From assembly GCF_902859725.1 (NCBI RefSeq), contig NZ_CADIJP010000009.1, forward strand, positions 124,001 to 188,000: 64,000 bases of DNA, given 5' to 3'. Shown piece after piece: positions 1 to 9,325 of this stretch; positions within the stretch are counted from its first letter, which is position 1, and each line of letters begins with the position of its first letter. Under the pieces are notes generated by a model, which worked only from the letters and a program-made list of their open reading frames with translations, was not told where the DNA came from and searched no databases. A program made the position numbers and the translations under genes. The DNA is from Achromobacter mucicolens. GTDB taxonomy: Bacteria > Pseudomonadota > Gammaproteobacteria > Burkholderiales > Burkholderiaceae_B.

Positions 1-145
1 GCGCGCACTGCGGGCATCTGGCCGATGCGCCCGGCGGCCCCGCCAGGATGTCGGCCTGGCAGCCGGCGCACAGCCGCGCCCCCGCGACCCGTGCGCCGCA
101 TAAGGGGCAATCGCCGCCCACGCGCGACAGCAGCCGTCGCCCCAT
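1..145 (-). CDS. comF: ComF family protein (5' end only, cut by window edge)
   Basis: Only the first 48 or so codons are present; the gene runs off the left edge. Read leftward from the ATG at 145 the product starts MGRRLLSRVGGDCPLCGARV and continues with a second Cys pair (CAGC) and a third (CPQC), the zinc-ribbon-like N-terminus typical of ComF proteins, which carry a phosphoribosyltransferase-type domain further on and act in DNA uptake or processing during competence. The phosphoribosyltransferase part lies outside the window. An in-frame TTG lies a few codons upstream, so the start is not certain. It is divergent from the BioC-like gene, a common neighbour in Burkholderiales. Confidence 0.75.
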   Translation of the reverse strand, partial: MGRRLLSRVGGDCPLCGARVAGARLCAGCQADILAGPPGASARCPQCA

Positions 146-250
146 GCCCAGTAGGGGCAATCGGAGCCTGCGGCCGGGATGCGCAATAATGTGTGCCATC
201 CCAGATCAAACCATGCTCCGCCCCCGGGCGATCCCGCGGGCGCGACCGAA

Positions 251-1186
251 ATGTCCCTGCCAGAATCCGCAACGCCCCCCTCCCTGCCCCTCGTCAGCGC
301 CGACGTGCCGCGCCAGTTCGCGCGCCGCGGCGACCTGGCTGACGCCCAATTCCTTTACGGCGAGGTGGCGCGCCGCATGCTCGGCCGCCTGCAGTACATC
401 CGCGTGCAGCCGCAAGCCTTGCTGGACGCCGGCTGCGGCGCCGGCGACAACCTGCCGCTGCTGCGCGAGCGCTACCCGGATGCCGCCTATACGGGCCTGG
501 ACAACTGTGAACCGCTGCTCAGCCAAGCACGCAAGCGCCACGCGCCGGGCGGCCTGTCGGCCTGGATCGGCAAGCTGGCGCGCCGCGGCCCCGCCGCCCC
601 CGCGTTCGTCAACGCGGATCTGGCCAATACGGGCCTGCCCCCTGAATCGCTGGAATTGGTGTGGTCAAACATGGCCATGCACTGGCACCGCGAACCGCAC
701 GCCGTGCTGGCCGAGTGGCGCCGCATCCTGAAAGTGGGTGGCCTGGCGATGTTCTCCTGTCTGGGCCCGGCCACCCTGCGCGAACTGCGCCAGGCAGTGG
801 CGGACGCGGGCCTGCGCACCGCCACGCCGTCCTTCGTGGACATGCACGACTTCGGCGACCTGCTGGTGGAGAATGGCTTCGCGGATCCGGTCATGGACCA
901 GGAAATCCTGACCCTGACCTATCGCAGTCCGGAAAAGCTGCTGCAGGACGTGCGCGCGCTGGGCGGAAACCCGGCGGAAGGCCGCCGCGGCGGGCTGGTG
1001 GGACGGGACTGGCGCGACCGCCTGTGCGCCGCGCTGGAAGCGCAGCGCAATGCCGATGGTCTGATCGTGCTGAGCATCGAGGTGGCGTACGGCCACGCCT
1101 GGCGCGCCGCCGCGCATCGGACCGTGGCGGGAGAAACCCGCCTGTCGGTCAGCGCGATCGGCGGCCGGCACCGCGGGGCCCCCTAA
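251..1186 (+). CDS. BioC-like SAM-dependent methyltransferase
   Basis: A 311-residue class I methyltransferase. The SAM-binding motif I (DAGCGAGD) is at about residues 59-66, followed by an acidic residue after the next strand (GLDNCEP) and a WSNMAMHW segment resembling the BioC motif VSNLALQW. BioC methylates malonyl-ACP at the start of biotin synthesis, and a related group in Burkholderiales lies beside comF. No other bio gene is in the window, so the biotin role is an inference from family. I chose the ATG at 251 (MSLPES) over the in-frame ATG at 179 because the extra 24 residues are Pro-rich and not conserved-looking. It converges on the GCS2-type gene. Confidence 0.75.
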   Translation: MSLPESATPPSLPLVSADVPRQFARRGDLADAQFLYGEVARRMLGRLQYIRVQPQALLDAGCGAGDNLPLLRERYPDAAYTGLDNCEPLLSQARKRHAPGGLSAWIGKLARRGPAAPAFVNADLANTGLPPESLELVWSNMAMHWHREPHAVLAEWRRILKVGGLAMFSCLGPATLRELRQAVADAGLRTATPSFVDMHDFGDLLVENGFADPVMDQEILTLTYRSPEKLLQDVRALGGNPAEGRRGGLVGRDWRDRLCAALEAQRNADGLIVLSIEVAYGHAWRAAAHRTVAGETRLSVSAIGGRHRGAP

Positions 1187-1202
1187 CACGAGGGCCCCGC
1201 GG
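1171..1202. terminator. Bidirectional terminator-like hairpin
   Basis: A perfect 11-bp GC-only stem (CCGCGGGGCCC / GGGCCCCGCGG) with a 10-base loop spans the stop codon of the BioC-like gene and the gap to the convergent GCS2-type gene. There is no T-run on either side, so intrinsic termination is only suggested. Confidence 0.45.
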
Positions 1203-1211
1203 CTGGCACTT

Positions 1212-2450
1212 CTAGTGCAGCCGTTCGGGCACGATGACGCCGGGCTCGGAAGCGGCCAGGCTCTGCATGGGCTCGGACGTCGCCCGGATCCGGCGGCGCA
1301 GCACCGCCGTGGGCTCCGCGGGCGGCGCGACGGGAGCCGCCGTGCCGCGCCAGGCATTGGACATGGCCTCCACCACCAGCGGCAGGTCGCGCAGGCGGTG
1401 ATACTGGCTGCGCAGCCAGCGGGCATCGTTGCCAGCGCGCATGGCATCGTCGCGCAGGGCGGCGATCATGTCGCCCGTGCCCAGTTCCTCGGCCACCGGC
1501 ATCAGGCGCTGAAACAGCGCGCGCAGATGGTCGATCAGGCGCACGCGCTGCCCTTCCGGCGTCACGTAGCTGCCTTGCAGGCCAAACCGGCAGGCCTGGA
1601 AATGATTGCTGCGGTAGGACAGCCACGCGTTGTCGCTGGGATCTTCCTCGCGCATCAGCAGCACTGCCAGCGCCTGGGCAAACGCCGCCACCTGGCAGGC
1701 GCGCTCCACGGTCAGCGGCGTGTCGCAAACACGGATTTCGACCGTGCCGTACTCGGGCTTGGGGCGAATATCCCAGTACAGGTCCTTGATGCTTTCGGCC
1801 AGGCCGAAGGCGCGCAGTTGCGACAGATGGGCTTCGAACTGGTACCAGTCCTTGACCTCGGCGGGCATATGCCCGGCCAGCGGGAAGCTGTTGACCGCGT
1901 TCAGGCGCGAGCACGAGAACAGGGTATCCACCCCCTCGCAGTAGGGCGAAGAGGCCGACAGCGCGATGAAATGCGGCACGTAGGGCGACAGGCGGCGCAG
2001 AAGCTTGATCGAATCGTCGCCGCTCTTCACGCCCAGATGGATGTGCTGGCCGAAAACCGTAAATTGACGCGCCAGGTAACCGTACATTTCGGCCAGGTAC
2101 TGGAAGCGCGGGGTATCCGAGATGGAGCGTTCCTGCCAGCGCATGAAGGGATGGGCGCCGCCGCCCGCCACCGACACGCCCACCGCGTCGGCCGCTTCAA
2201 CCAGGGCGTCGCGCATCTCGCGCATTTCGGCCAGAAGGCCCATGGGGTGCTCGTGCACCGAGGAGTTCAGTTCGATCATGGACCGCGTGATTTCGGGTTT
2301 GACGCGGTCGGCAATAGGATGGTTGGCCATCTGGGCCAACAGTTCGTCAGAGGCTGCAGCAAGGTCAAAACTGCGGGGGTCGATCAGTTGCAGCTCGAGT
2401 TCGATGCCCAGGGTGTTGGGGGCCGACGAAATGAACGGGATTTGTTCCAT
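1212..2450 (-). CDS. YbdK/GCS2-type carboxylate-amine ligase
   Basis: A 412-residue member of the glutamate-cysteine ligase family 2 (YbdK type), soluble and cytoplasmic. Visible family features are the N-terminal [10 protein letters not shown] strand, the [13 protein letters not shown] segment, FGQHIHLGV and the VEIRVCDTP block, all parts of the GCS2 ATP/Mg-binding fold. These enzymes join glutamate to cysteine or a related amine using ATP; some have only weak gamma-glutamylcysteine synthetase activity, so the true substrate is open. The start at 2450 is fixed by an AAAGGAG box 8 bases upstream; 51 in-frame residues before it look like untranslated leader. The C-terminal 30 residues after a Pro/Ala stretch look variable. 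It is downstream of trkH with a 327-base gap, so it probably has its own promoter. Confidence 0.85.
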   Translation of the reverse strand: MEQIPFISSAPNTLGIELELQLIDPRSFDLAAASDELLAQMANHPIADRVKPEITRSMIELNSSVHEHPMGLLAEMREMRDALVEAADAVGVSVAGGGAHPFMRWQERSISDTPRFQYLAEMYGYLARQFTVFGQHIHLGVKSGDDSIKLLRRLSPYVPHFIALSASSPYCEGVDTLFSCSRLNAVNSFPLAGHMPAEVKDWYQFEAHLSQLRAFGLAESIKDLYWDIRPKPEYGTVEIRVCDTPLTVERACQVAAFAQALAVLLMREEDPSDNAWLSYRSNHFQACRFGLQGSYVTPEGQRVRLIDHLRALFQRLMPVAEELGTGDMIAALRDDAMRAGNDARWLRSQYHRLRDLPLVVEAMSNAWRGTAAPVAPPAEPTAVLRRRIRATSEPMQSLAASEPGVIVPERLH

Positions 2451-2777
2451 CTCGGACTCCTTTGAATGTTTGATGAGGGTATGCGCCGTTCGACCTTGAA
2501 GCCCGGCAACTTCCCGGGGGGCGCTAGACGGCGGCTTGTGAACGCATGATAGCCGCAGCTTTGTGGCAAAACGATTGAAAATCGTGACATTTGTGTGCAA
2601 CATCGCGAATCATCCGGTTTTGCCCTCTGAAGAAAAGTAAGCAAGCGCTCACAGCATAGGATTGGCGCGGGTCGCCACCGCGCCAGGCGCCGAAAGCCAG
2701 TATTGACGGGGATTCTGAGAGGGGGTGGGATAACCCTGATTAGGGTTATCCCTTACTAAATTGACGCCGGACGGCGG
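2451..2777. other. Gap between trkH and the GCS2-type gene
   Basis: A 327-base non-coding stretch. It holds the Shine-Dalgarno of the GCS2-type gene, a possible leftward -10 (TATCAT, complement of 2546-2551) without a convincing -35, and the perfect palindrome at 2727-2752. In-frame upstream extensions of the GCS2-type gene pass through it but do not look like protein. No RNA gene is recognisable. Confidence 0.5.
2727..2752. repeat. Perfect 11-bp inverted repeat after trkH
   Basis: GGGATAACCCT and its exact complement AGGGTTATCCC flank a GATT loop, 25 bases beyond the trkH stop codon. Each arm is itself nearly palindromic (GGGATAACCC). There is no T-run on either side, so it could be a terminator, a mRNA-stabilising hairpin or a protein-binding site for the downstream promoter. 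Confidence 0.7.
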
Positions 2778-4247
2778 CTATTTGCGCCAGAAGATTGGCG
2801 TGAACAGGACCAGCACGGTCAAGAGCTCCAGGCGGCCGATCAGCATGGCGAAGGTGCAGACCCAGATCTGGAAGTCCGACAGCACGGCGAACGAGCCCAT
2901 CGGACCCACGGGCCCCAGCCCCGGCCCCGTGTTGTTCACGCTGGCAAACACCGCCGAGAACGCCGTGATGGGGTCCAGGCCCGAGAGCAGCAGCAGGCTG
3001 GTGAACACGGCGATCGACAGGCCGTAGAACAGCATGAAGGCCAGCACGGACGACATGGTCCGGGTCTCCACCGCCCTGCCGTTGATCCGGACCGGACTGA
3101 CGGCATGCGGGTGCAGCATCGTCACCAGCTCGTTGCGGGCCTGCTTGATCAGCAGGATGGCGCGGATCATCTTGATCCCGCCCCCCGTCGACCCCGCCGA
3201 TGTCGCAAAACCCGACAGCAGCAGCATCGTCAGCGGCGCAAACAGCGGCCACTGCGCGAAGTCCGTGTTGGCATAGCCCGTGGTGGTGGCCATGGAGATG
3301 GTGTTGAACATCCCGTAGCGCAGCGCCTCCAGGGGATCCGTGTAGACGTCCTTGATGAACAGGTACACCGAGATGATCACGCCCACTCCCAGCACCACGA
3401 CCAGGTACGGGATGGCCTCCGGGCAGCGCCAATAGGCGCGCGGGCTGCGCTGGCGGAAGGCGTTGAAGTGCGTCGCGAAGTTGATCCCGGCGATCAGCAT
3501 GAACACCATCGCCACCATTTCGACCGCCACGGAGTCAAAGTGCGCGAAGCCGTCGTCCCAGGTGGAAAAGCCCCCCAGCCCCATGGTGGTGGCCATGTGG
3601 CACCAGGCCTCGAACCAGGACAGCCCGGCCAGCCGGTACGCCAGGAAACAGAGAATCGAAAACACGAAGTACACCGCGTACAGCGCCTTGGCCGTGCTGG
3701 CGATGCGCGGGGTCAGCCGCTCGTCCTTCATCGGACCCGGGGTTTCCGCCCGGACCACCTGGTGGCCGCCCACCCCCAGCAGGGGAAGAATGGCGACGGC
3801 CAGCACCAGGATGCCCATGCCGCCGATCCAGATCAGCGTGGCGCGCCACAGGTTGATCGACGGCGGCAAGGTGTCCAGATTGGTCAGGACCGTGGCGCCC
3901 GTCGTGGTCAGCCCGGACATCGCCTCGAAATAGGCCCCGGTGAAGGACAAGGGCAGCCCCGCGCCATGGAAATACAGCAAGAGCGGAATGGCCGCCAGCA
4001 AGGGCAGGCCCGCCCACACGGCCGACACCAGCACGAAGCCGTCGCGCGCCCGCAATTCACTGCGGTTGCGCCGGGTCAGCGCGGCCAGGCCGCCGCCAAT
4101 GCCCACCGAAATGAGAAACCCGTTCCGGAACGCGTCACGCGCCCCGTCCGCCCCCACATAGGCGATGAACAGCGGGATCAGCATGGTGAGGGCGAACATC
4201 ACCATGGTGAGGCCCAGGATGTACAGGGTGGCCAGAACGCGCTTCAT
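2778..4247 (-). CDS. trkH: Trk-type potassium uptake channel subunit TrkH
   Basis: A 489-residue inner-membrane protein of the TrkH/KtrB superfamily, the K+-translocating subunit of the Trk system. All four pore-loop regions are visible: TTTGATVLTN near residue 115, TTMGLGGFST near 220, ATTTGYANTD near 320 and NNTGPGLGP near 440, each with the filter glycine. Numerous hydrophobic segments of about 20 residues separate them. The length matches E. coli TrkH/TrkG. It starts 53 bases after the trkA stop, so the NAD-binding gating subunit and the pore are in one operon, which also holds ntrYX. Confidence 0.95.
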   Translation of the reverse strand: MKRVLATLYILGLTMVMFALTMLIPLFIAYVGADGARDAFRNGFLISVGIGGGLAALTRRNRSELRARDGFVLVSAVWAGLPLLAAIPLLLYFHGAGLPLSFTGAYFEAMSGLTTTGATVLTNLDTLPPSINLWRATLIWIGGMGILVLAVAILPLLGVGGHQVVRAETPGPMKDERLTPRIASTAKALYAVYFVFSILCFLAYRLAGLSWFEAWCHMATTMGLGGFSTWDDGFAHFDSVAVEMVAMVFMLIAGINFATHFNAFRQRSPRAYWRCPEAIPYLVVVLGVGVIISVYLFIKDVYTDPLEALRYGMFNTISMATTTGYANTDFAQWPLFAPLTMLLLSGFATSAGSTGGGIKMIRAILLIKQARNELVTMLHPHAVSPVRINGRAVETRTMSSVLAFMLFYGLSIAVFTSLLLLSGLDPITAFSAVFASVNNTGPGLGPVGPMGSFAVLSDFQIWVCTFAMLIGRLELLTVLVLFTPIFWRK

Positions 4248-4300
4248 GAAGGCTTATCCGGCCGCGCGCGGCCCACGCAAGGAGTGAGAGGGGCAGCGCA

Positions 4301-5680
4301 TCAGAAGAAGGACGCCGAGACCTGGAACAGCTTTTCCACGCGCGGCATCTGCTGGCGCGAGGGCACAAAGACGATGACGTGGTCGTCGGTTTCGATGACG
4401 GTATCGGCGTCGGGCAGGATGATTTCTTCGCCGCGCACCAGCGCGCCGATGCTGGCGCCCTTTGGCAGGCTGATCTTGCCCACCGCGCGGCCCACCACCT
4501 TGGACGTGGAGCGGTCGCCGTGTGCAATGGCCTCCAGGGCCTCCGCCACACCCTGGCGCAGCCGGTGCACGGCGACCACGTCGCCGCGGCGCACATGACG
4601 CAACAGCTCGCTCATGGTGGCTTGCGACGGCGACACCGCGATGTCGATATGGCTGCCCTGCATCAGTTCGCCGTATGCCTGCCGGTTGATCAGCGCGATC
4701 ACCTTGCGTGCGCCCAGCCGCTTGGCCAGCAGCGAGGACATGATGTTGTCCTCGTCGTCGCTGGTCAGCGCCAGCCAGGTGTCCATGTCCTCGATGTTTT
4801 CGCGCTCGAGCAGCGCCTCGTCCGTGCCGCTACCGTGCAGGACCAGCACGCTGTCCGGCAGCTGGGTCGCCAGGTATTCGCAGCGCTTGAGGTCGTGCTC
4901 GATGATGCGCACGCTGTACTTTTCTTCGGCGAGCTGGCGCGCGAGCCGCAAGCCGATATTGCCGCCGCCCGCGATCATCACGCGGCGCACGGCCCGCTCG
5001 GCGTCGCGAAGCTTGCGCACGGCGCGGCGGGCATGGTCGGAATCCACGACCAGCACGACTTCGTCGCCCGGCGCGATGACGGTGCCGCTGCCCGCGCGCA
5101 GGGGACGCCCGCCGCGCAGCACGTCGATCACGCGCGCCTTCACGTCCGGCCAGACGTCGCGCAGCTTGTCGACGGACGAATGCGCCATCGGGCTGCCATG
5201 CCCCACCCGGACCGTCACGACGCTGACGCGCCCTTCCGCGAATTCCACGACCTGCAAGGCCTCGGGAAATTCGATCAGGCTGTGCAGGTAAGTGGTGACG
5301 CTGCGTTCGGGGCTGATGAGCGCGTCGATGCAGAAGCCTTCTTCGCTCATGAGTTCCGGATGCTCGGGGAACTCGGCCGAGCGGATACGGGCGATGCGGC
5401 GGGGAATGTTGAACAGCTGGCGCGCAATCTTGCACGCGACCATGTTGGCGGCGTCGGACGCCGCACAGGCGATGAAAAGATCGGTATCGGCGGCGCCGGC
5501 GTTTTCAAGCACCGACACCTGCGAGCCGTCTCCCAGGACGACACGCAGGTCAAAGTGTTCTTGCAGGTATTGCAGCTGGGCGGGGTCCGAATCGATGACC
5601 GTGATGTCGTTTTGCTCGGACACCAGGTTTTCCGCCACGCTGGTGCCTACGCGACCAGCGCCCATGATGAGGATCTTCAT
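4301..5680 (-). CDS. trkA: Trk system regulatory subunit TrkA
   Basis: A 459-residue peripheral membrane protein that gates TrkH in response to NAD(H)/ATP. It has the expected duplicated RCK layout: a first Rossmann fold with GAGRVG at residues 7-12 and an acidic strand end (VIDSD), a TrkA-C domain around 140-225, a second Rossmann fold with GGGNIG near 237, and a second TrkA-C domain with the ending PSRQQMPRVEKLF. Its start overlaps the ntrX stop by 4 bases (ATGA), which indicates translational coupling to the response regulator. Confidence 0.95.
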   Translation of the reverse strand: MKILIMGAGRVGTSVAENLVSEQNDITVIDSDPAQLQYLQEHFDLRVVLGDGSQVSVLENAGAADTDLFIACAASDAANMVACKIARQLFNIPRRIARIRSAEFPEHPELMSEEGFCIDALISPERSVTTYLHSLIEFPEALQVVEFAEGRVSVVTVRVGHGSPMAHSSVDKLRDVWPDVKARVIDVLRGGRPLRAGSGTVIAPGDEVVLVVDSDHARRAVRKLRDAERAVRRVMIAGGGNIGLRLARQLAEEKYSVRIIEHDLKRCEYLATQLPDSVLVLHGSGTDEALLERENIEDMDTWLALTSDDEDNIMSSLLAKRLGARKVIALINRQAYGELMQGSHIDIAVSPSQATMSELLRHVRRGDVVAVHRLRQGVAEALEAIAHGDRSTSKVVGRAVGKISLPKGASIGALVRGEEIILPDADTVIETDDHVIVFVPSRQQMPRVEKLFQVSASFF

Positions 5681-6372
5681 GTGCTGCGCTTGCGCGCGGA
5701 CTCGATGCCCAATTGCTTGAGCTTGCGGTAGAGGTGGGTGCGTTCCAGCCCGGTGCGTTCGGACACGCGCGTCATGCTGTGGCTTTCCCTGACCAGGTGA
5801 TATTCAAAGTAGATGCGCTCGAATTCGTCGCGCGCCTCGCGCAGCGGCTGGTCCAGCGAGATGCTGCCAAGCTGGCCGTTGGAGGTGGCCGGCGCATCGT
5901 TGGCGGACACGGCAGCCAGCGCGGCCGGCGGATCGAGTTCGTCTTCCAGCGCGACCACCGAGCTGGCGACCGCCGGATTGGCGGCGGCAGGCGCCGGATG
6001 CGGCAAGCGGCCGCGTGCCAGACCCGCGGCAACGGTCTTGAGCAGACGCTGCAGCGTGATGGGCTTTTCCAGGAAATCCATGGCGCCGATGCGCGTGGCT
6101 TCGACTGCCGTGTCGATGGTGGCGTGGCCGCTCATCATGATGACAGGCATGTCCAGCAAGCCTTGCGAGCCCCACTCCTTGAGCAGGCTGACACCGTCGG
6201 TGTCGGGCATCCAGATGTCCAGCAACACCAGATCGGGACGCATGCGAAGACGGGCAGCGCGCGCTTGCGCCGCGTTTTCGGCCAGCTCGACCGTGTGTCC
6301 CTCGTCGTAAAGGATTTCCGACAAAAGCTCGCGTATACCGACTTCGTCGTCAACCACCAGAATTCTGGCCAT
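5677..6372 (-). CDS. ntrX: NtrX-like response regulator lacking the AAA+ domain
   Basis: A 231-residue response regulator. The receiver domain covers about residues 1-120, with acidic pocket D8/D9, phospho-acceptor D52 (LLDIWMPD), the switch Ser in MMSGH and the conserved Lys in FLEKPI. After a Pro/Ala linker there is a Fis-type helix-turn-helix (about 185-230, ending RVSERTGLERTHLYRKLKQLG). Ordinary NtrX is about 450 residues, with a sigma-54-activating AAA+ domain in the middle. Here that domain is absent and the linker is only about 60 residues. The protein should therefore bind DNA and act without sigma-54. It lies 11 bases after ntrY and overlaps trkA by 4. Confidence 0.9.
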   Translation of the reverse strand: MARILVVDDEVGIRELLSEILYDEGHTVELAENAAQARAARLRMRPDLVLLDIWMPDTDGVSLLKEWGSQGLLDMPVIMMSGHATIDTAVEATRIGAMDFLEKPITLQRLLKTVAAGLARGRLPHPAPAAANPAVASSVVALEDELDPPAALAAVSANDAPATSNGQLGSISLDQPLREARDEFERIYFEYHLVRESHSMTRVSERTGLERTHLYRKLKQLGIESARKRST

Positions 6373-6383
6373 AAAGCATCCAC

Positions 6384-8699
6384 CTATTGCGTAGCCGCAT
6401 TATCCTTTTCTTGCGCGGTGGCGTCCATAGTATCGGACCCGGGCGCGAGCCGGGTCAACAGGATGGAAATCCGCGCCCCTCCTTCCTTGCGGTTGGCAAG
6501 GTCGATACGTCCGCCATGCTCTTCCACGATCTTGCGGACGATTGCCAATCCTAACCCAGTCCCGTGGGACTTTGTGGTTACGTAGGGCTCGAACGCGCGC
6601 TGCATGACCTGCGGCGGGAAGCCCGGACCGGTGTCGGCCACCGTGAAACGCAGCGCCTGATGGGCCACGCGATCGGGCTGTTCGCTGCGCATGAGCTGCG
6701 TCGTCACGCTGACGCGGCCCTGCCCGCCCAGTTCCGCGATCGCATCGCGGGCATTCGACAGCAGGTTGTGAATCACCTGCCGAAGCTGGGTCGGATCGCC
6801 TTCGATGTCGGGCAGACCGGCCGCCAGGCTCACGTCCAGATTCAGGGTCTTCTCCGTCAGGCGCGAGGACCCGCCCTCAGGCTCCCAGCCGTACAGCGAC
6901 AGCACGTCCGCCACCAGCGCGTTGAAGTTGATGCGTTGCATGACGGCCGGCGGCGTGCGGGCGTATTCGCGGAAGTCGTCCACCATCTGCTTGAGCGACG
7001 CCACCTGGTTCACGATCGTGTTGGTCGAGCGCGCCACGATCTGGGCCTCGGCGGGCGGCAGCTTGCCTTCCAGCTTCATGGCAAGGCGCTCGGCCGAGAG
7101 CTGGATGGGGGTCAGCGGATTCTTGATTTCGTGGGCCAGACGGCGCGCCACCTCGCCCCACGCCACCGTCCGGTTGGCCGATATCACTTCGGTGATGTCG
7201 TCGAACACCACCAGATAGCCGTTGCCGCGCCCGTCCACGCGCAGGTGCGTGCCCCGCGCCAGCAGCGTCAGCGGCTGCGATGCGGTCTCGCCTTCGACCG
7301 CGGCGGGCGCGATTTCGAACTGCTGCTGCCAGTGCTGGCGTTCGGAACCGACCGCCGCATGCGTGGAAAACGCCTGACGCACGATGTTCGCAAACTCCAG
7401 CATGCCGTCCGCCGTCTCCAGCGGGCGGCCGATCACCGAACGCAAGTCGGCGCCCAGGATAGTCTGGGCGCCCTGGTTGACCGTGGTGACGCGGAAGGAT
7501 TCATCGAACACCAGCACGCCGGAGGACAGGTTGGACAGCACGCTTTCCAGGTACACATTGGAGCGTTCGAGCTGCTGGCGGTTGCTTTCGACCATGCGGC
7601 GCGCCTCGTCGAGCTGGCGCGTCATGGCGTTGAACGAGCGCGTAAGCTGGCCGACTTCGTCGCGTTCCGGCGGTTCGGGCAAGGGCCGGTAGTCGCCCAC
7701 GCCCACCGCCTGCGTGCCGCCTGCCAGGCTCAGCAGCGGGCGCACCAGCCGCTTGGACAGGGACAGCGCCACCGCGATGGCGCCGAACGCCGCCAGCAGC
7801 AGGGCCAGCGTCAGCGTGATGCCGTAGAGCTTGCGCAGGCCCAACCGCGACAGCGCCAGCTCCTGGTAATCGCGAAAGCCTTGCTGCACGAGGTTGGCGT
7901 TGTGCGCGATCTGCTCGGGCACCGGCTGCAGCAACTGCAGCCAGCGGGGTTCGGACGCCGGCCCCAGCAGGTTGTCGTAGCGGTCCGGGCCGTTCAGCGG
8001 GATCACCACGCGCAGATGCAGGCCGCCCTCGGCGCCCGGCGTCACGGGATCGTCGGCTTCGGCCGCCGAGTAACCGCGCGCCAGCCGCAACTGGTTCATC
8101 ACCGTGGAAGGCGGCATTGCAGGCAGCAGTTGCCCGTACTGGCTGGTCGAAAACGCCACCATGCGGCCGCTGCCCGTGAACACCATGGCTTCCTGCACGC
8201 CATTGGCCTCGCGCAGCCGGGTCAGCGCCAGCGTCACGCCGCTGTCGGTGCTGCGGTTCAGTTCGACCGCCATCGAGCGCGCCCGCGCGTCCAGGTCCGC
8301 CAGCAGCGAATCCAGCGCGGCGCGGCCCAGGTTCAGGCCGGCTTCCAGCGCCGTATCCACGCGCACGTTGAACCAGGATTCGATCGAGCGCGACATGAAC
8401 TGCACCGACACGGTGTAGATGAGCGCGCCGGGCACCACGCCGATCAGGGCGAACGCCAGGGAAAAGCGGGCGGTGAGCCGCGCGCCGAACTGCCGGCGCC
8501 GGATCTGACGGGCCAGCCGCACCGTCAGCGCGACCACCCAGACAAAGAGCGCCAGCGCGAAAATGCCGTTCAGGACCAGCAGCGTGTCGTAGTAGCGCGC
8601 AAATCGCGAGGCGTTACCGGTGGACCAGGCCAGAAGGCCCAGCAGCGCCAGACCGCTCACGGCGCCGACCATCAGCGCCAGCCGAAGCAAAAGCCTCAT
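6384..8699 (-). CDS. ntrY: NtrY-like membrane sensor histidine kinase
   Basis: A 771-residue sensor kinase, the cognate partner of the adjacent regulator. Two hydrophobic segments open the protein (MRLLLRLALM onward and the LLVLNGIFALAL region), a third precedes the periplasmic sensor part and a fourth follows it. Then come a HAMP domain, a PAS domain (ESVLSNLSSGVLVFDESF), the HisKA box with phospho-acceptor His in ARRLAHEIKNPLTP, and an ATPase domain with N-box, DTGPGF and GTGLGLAIV. I start at 8699 (MRLLLR) because this ATG overlaps the DUF4390 stop as ATGA; an upstream in-frame start at 8765 would lie inside that gene. Confidence 0.93.
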   Translation of the reverse strand: MRLLLRLALMVGAVSGLALLGLLAWSTGNASRFARYYDTLLVLNGIFALALFVWVVALTVRLARQIRRRQFGARLTARFSLAFALIGVVPGALIYTVSVQFMSRSIESWFNVRVDTALEAGLNLGRAALDSLLADLDARARSMAVELNRSTDSGVTLALTRLREANGVQEAMVFTGSGRMVAFSTSQYGQLLPAMPPSTVMNQLRLARGYSAAEADDPVTPGAEGGLHLRVVIPLNGPDRYDNLLGPASEPRWLQLLQPVPEQIAHNANLVQQGFRDYQELALSRLGLRKLYGITLTLALLLAAFGAIAVALSLSKRLVRPLLSLAGGTQAVGVGDYRPLPEPPERDEVGQLTRSFNAMTRQLDEARRMVESNRQQLERSNVYLESVLSNLSSGVLVFDESFRVTTVNQGAQTILGADLRSVIGRPLETADGMLEFANIVRQAFSTHAAVGSERQHWQQQFEIAPAAVEGETASQPLTLLARGTHLRVDGRGNGYLVVFDDITEVISANRTVAWGEVARRLAHEIKNPLTPIQLSAERLAMKLEGKLPPAEAQIVARSTNTIVNQVASLKQMVDDFREYARTPPAVMQRINFNALVADVLSLYGWEPEGGSSRLTEKTLNLDVSLAAGLPDIEGDPTQLRQVIHNLLSNARDAIAELGGQGRVSVTTQLMRSEQPDRVAHQALRFTVADTGPGFPPQVMQRAFEPYVTTKSHGTGLGLAIVRKIVEEHGGRIDLANRKEGGARISILLTRLAPGSDTMDATAQEKDNAATQ

Positions 8700-9286
8700 G
8701 AGGGATCTTTCTCCTTGTCGCCCAACATGAACGAGAAGTCCATCCACGGCGTCGCCTGCGCCCACGAACTGCTGTTCAGGGCATTGACCTGGAACGGCCG
8801 CGGCAGCAGCGACGTATCCAGCCTCAGACGCAATTGCCCGTTGTATTCCGAACCCGCATCAAACTCGCTCGCCTCTGCCACTCGCCAATTGCGGATGTGC
8901 CGGATGGCGCTCATCGCGTCGTCCAGCGAGGCCACCGGAAAGGACAGCTCGCCCACGCCCGCCCGCCATTGACGGGTCAGCGCGTTATAGACCACCCGCC
9001 AGGTGCGGGACGTGTCCACCAGCGACTTGTCGAACCAGTACCAGCGCTCGCGGGTGATGGTGAGGTCGGCCGTGAAATACAAGGCGACGCCGCGCTGGGC
9101 GGCGTCGCGCAACTGCTGATTCAGCTCGAATTCGATATCCGCGTCGATTTCCAGGTTGCCGTCTCGCACCACCGGGTCCACACGCGTGACACGGGGTTCG
9201 GACGCGTGAGCCAAGCCGCCCGGCGCGGTCAAAAGCACGGCAGATACCAGCAACAACCCAAGAAATACGCGCGAAATAATGGACAT
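8696..9286 (-). CDS. DUF4390 exported protein
   Basis: A 196-residue protein with a clear signal peptide (hydrophobic residues 5-22, cleavage after about LAHA). The mature part shows the DUF4390 pattern: VVRDGNLEIDADIEFELN, then an aromatic strand YWFDKSLVD and an alternating beta-rich C-terminal half. The function of the family is unknown. In Burkholderiales it commonly lies between rsmB and ntrY, as here. It overlaps ntrY by 4 bases and is 39 bases after rsmB. An inferred role is a periplasmic partner of the NtrY sensor domain. Confidence 0.85.
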   Translation of the reverse strand: MSIISRVFLGLLLVSAVLLTAPGGLAHASEPRVTRVDPVVRDGNLEIDADIEFELNQQLRDAAQRGVALYFTADLTITRERWYWFDKSLVDTSRTWRVVYNALTRQWRAGVGELSFPVASLDDAMSAIRHIRNWRVAEASEFDAGSEYNGQLRLRLDTSLLPRPFQVNALNSSSWAQATPWMDFSFMLGDKEKDPS

Positions 9287-9325
9287 ACGGCACCGGGACT
9301 ACGTCATGCCCCTATTCTTCGGGAT

